Below are positions 13,074 to 14,230 of a DNA stretch of 14,230 nucleotides, one piece after another; positions within the stretch are counted from its first letter, which is position 1, and the number at the start of each line of letters is the position of its first letter. The translations under genes and the position numbers were made by a program. Below the pieces are notes generated by a model that saw only the letters and a program-made list of their open reading frames with translations, was not told the DNA's origin and searched no databases. This stretch comes from CAZVIK01 sp964627045 (GTDB lineage: Bacteria > Acidobacteriota > Terriglobia > Bryobacterales > Bryobacteraceae): the NCBI GenBank assembly GCA_964627045.1, contig CAZVIK010000093.1, positions 1-14,230 on the forward strand, given 5' to 3'.

Positions 13074-14230
13074 ATGATCGACGCACTCCTGGAACACGGA
13101 TTTCAAAGACGCTTTCTGGTGGTGTTTCTGGGTCTCTGCCTGGCGGGAGCCGGCGTCTGGGCGTTCACCCAGCTCAAGGTAGAAGCGTATCCCGACATCT
13201 CCGACCTTCAAGTGACGGTTATTGCGCTTCATCCCGGCCATGCCGCCGAGGAAATGGAAGAACAGGTGACCGTCCAGATTGAACGTGTGGTGAACAGCGT
13301 CCCCGACGTCATCGCACGCCGTTCGCGGACGATTTTCGGCTTGTCCGTGGTGGACCTGACTTTCGACTACGAAGTGGATATCAACGTCGCGCGCCAGACC
13401 GTCCTTGAAAAGCTTCGCGACGCCAAACTGCCCGAAGGCGTGGAGATGTCGCTGGCGCCCCCGACCACCCCGGCAGGCGAACTCTACCGGTATGTGCTCG
13501 CCGGCGATGGCTTCGACGACATGCGGCTGCGCGAGTTGCAGGACTGGGTCGTGGCGCCGAGGCTGCTGCAGGTTCCGGGCGTTGGTGATGTGTTCCCGTT
13601 TGGCGGCGCGGTCAAACAGTACCAGATCAATGTGGATCCCATGGCACTGTACCGCTATGGCCTGTCGATAGGCGAGGTGGCGCGGGCCGTCAGCGCCAAC
13701 AACCAAAACGCCGGCGGGTCGCTACTGACCAGCGGGCAACAGGGACTAGTGGTGCGCGGGCTTGGTCTGATCCGCTCGATCGCCGACATCGAAAACGTCG
13801 TCATCGCTTCCACAGGCGGCACGCCGGTCTTTGTTCGTCAGATCGGCCGCGTGGAGGTCGGCGCCGCTCCGCAGACGGGCATCTTCGGCATGGATGATAA
13901 GACCGGTGGGGTGCAAGGGGTCGTCGTGATGCGCCGGGACGAAAACGCGAGTGAGGTCCTGGAACGCGTCCGGGCCGCGGTGGATGAGTTGAACCGATCG
14001 CCGCTGATGGAGGGAGTGCGCCTGGAACCGGTCTATGACCGCACGGAACTGGTAGCTGGCACGCTACACACGGTCTCACGCACACTGCTGGAAGCGCTGG
14101 TCATCGTGTTGCTGGTGCTGGTCTTCTTTCTGGGTTCGGTTCGCGCGGCTATGCTCACCGCGATCACAATTCCCTTAAGCCTGCTGTTCGCGTTTCTGTG
14201 CATGTATCTTTGCGGCATCCACGCGAGCCT
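13074..14230 (+). CDS. CusA/CzcA-family heavy-metal RND efflux pump (N-terminal part, runs off window)
   Basis: The first 385 residues of a proton-driven inner-membrane transporter whose full members are about 1000-1050 aa. The first membrane helix is at about 14-33, followed by the family motif LKVEAYPDISDLQV. The periplasmic pore region shows PTTPAGELYRYVL and VPGVGDVFPFGG, KQYQINVDP. The second and third membrane helices begin at about 339 and 364. The charged TM4 motif that separates copper/silver from divalent-metal pumps lies beyond the window, so the substrate is open. The ATG at 13074 follows the adaptor stop by 12 nt, with GAGG about 10 bases upstream. The frame has no stop before the window end. 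Confidence 0.93.
   Translation, partial: MIDALLEHGFQRRFLVVFLGLCLAGAGVWAFTQLKVEAYPDISDLQVTVIALHPGHAAEEMEEQVTVQIERVVNSVPDVIARRSRTIFGLSVVDLTFDYEVDINVARQTVLEKLRDAKLPEGVEMSLAPPTTPAGELYRYVLAGDGFDDMRLRELQDWVVAPRLLQVPGVGDVFPFGGAVKQYQINVDPMALYRYGLSIGEVARAVSANNQNAGGSLLTSGQQGLVVRGLGLIRSIADIENVVIASTGGTPVFVRQIGRVEVGAAPQTGIFGMDDKTGGVQGVVVMRRDENASEVLERVRAAVDELNRSPLMEGVRLEPVYDRTELVAGTLHTVSRTLLEALVIVLLVLVFFLGSVRAAMLTAITIPLSLLFAFLCMYLCGIHAS

Overview
The window is GC-rich DNA from a Gram-negative bacterium: it carries a TolC/HlyD-type/RND tripartite efflux operon and a prepilin peptidase. Gene style and combination (HDCC-type small exported Cys-rich protein, YyaL, M50 protease, heavy-metal RND pump) suggest Acidobacteriota, possibly a Bryobacterales/Solibacter-like lineage. 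This placement is inferred from gene character only. Most of the window reads as housekeeping plus metal/redox-stress genes. I see no CRISPR array, RNA gene, or recognisable defence system.

Layout. 1-91 is a poor contig edge (G/T-rich low complexity). 94-1205 is a complete IS630-family element with matching 25-bp ends and a TA on each side. Its transposase is split by a -1 frame change at an A8 run containing a dnaX-type slippery heptamer, and a 10-N assembly gap falls on the third catalytic acidic codon. 1208-1518 has no convincing gene but contains a strong hairpin. 1519-3645 (minus strand) holds two small exported Cys-rich proteins (69 and 125 aa, the second with a good promoter) and an M20 metallopeptidase.

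From 3682 everything runs on the plus strand. A DHDPS/NAL-family aldolase is followed after 9 nt by a YyaL-type thioredoxin-like protein and then by thiol peroxidase Tpx. An HU-family DNA-binding protein follows with its own clear promoter, whose -10 lies within a 7+7 inverted repeat. Next come an M50 site-2-type protease, a WaaE-like family 2 glycosyltransferase and a prepilin peptidase, the last two overlapping by ATGA.

10186 to the end is a second operon: a promoter-like -10, a 100-aa single-pass membrane protein of unknown function, a perfect hairpin touching the RBS, a TolC-family outer membrane factor, a lipoprotein periplasmic adaptor (ATGA overlap) and a CusA/CzcA-like heavy-metal RND pump that runs off the window. 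Together these would move a metal ion or similar toxic substrate out across both membranes. The Cys-rich exported proteins at the other end of the window may deal with metals in the same compartment, but that link is inference.
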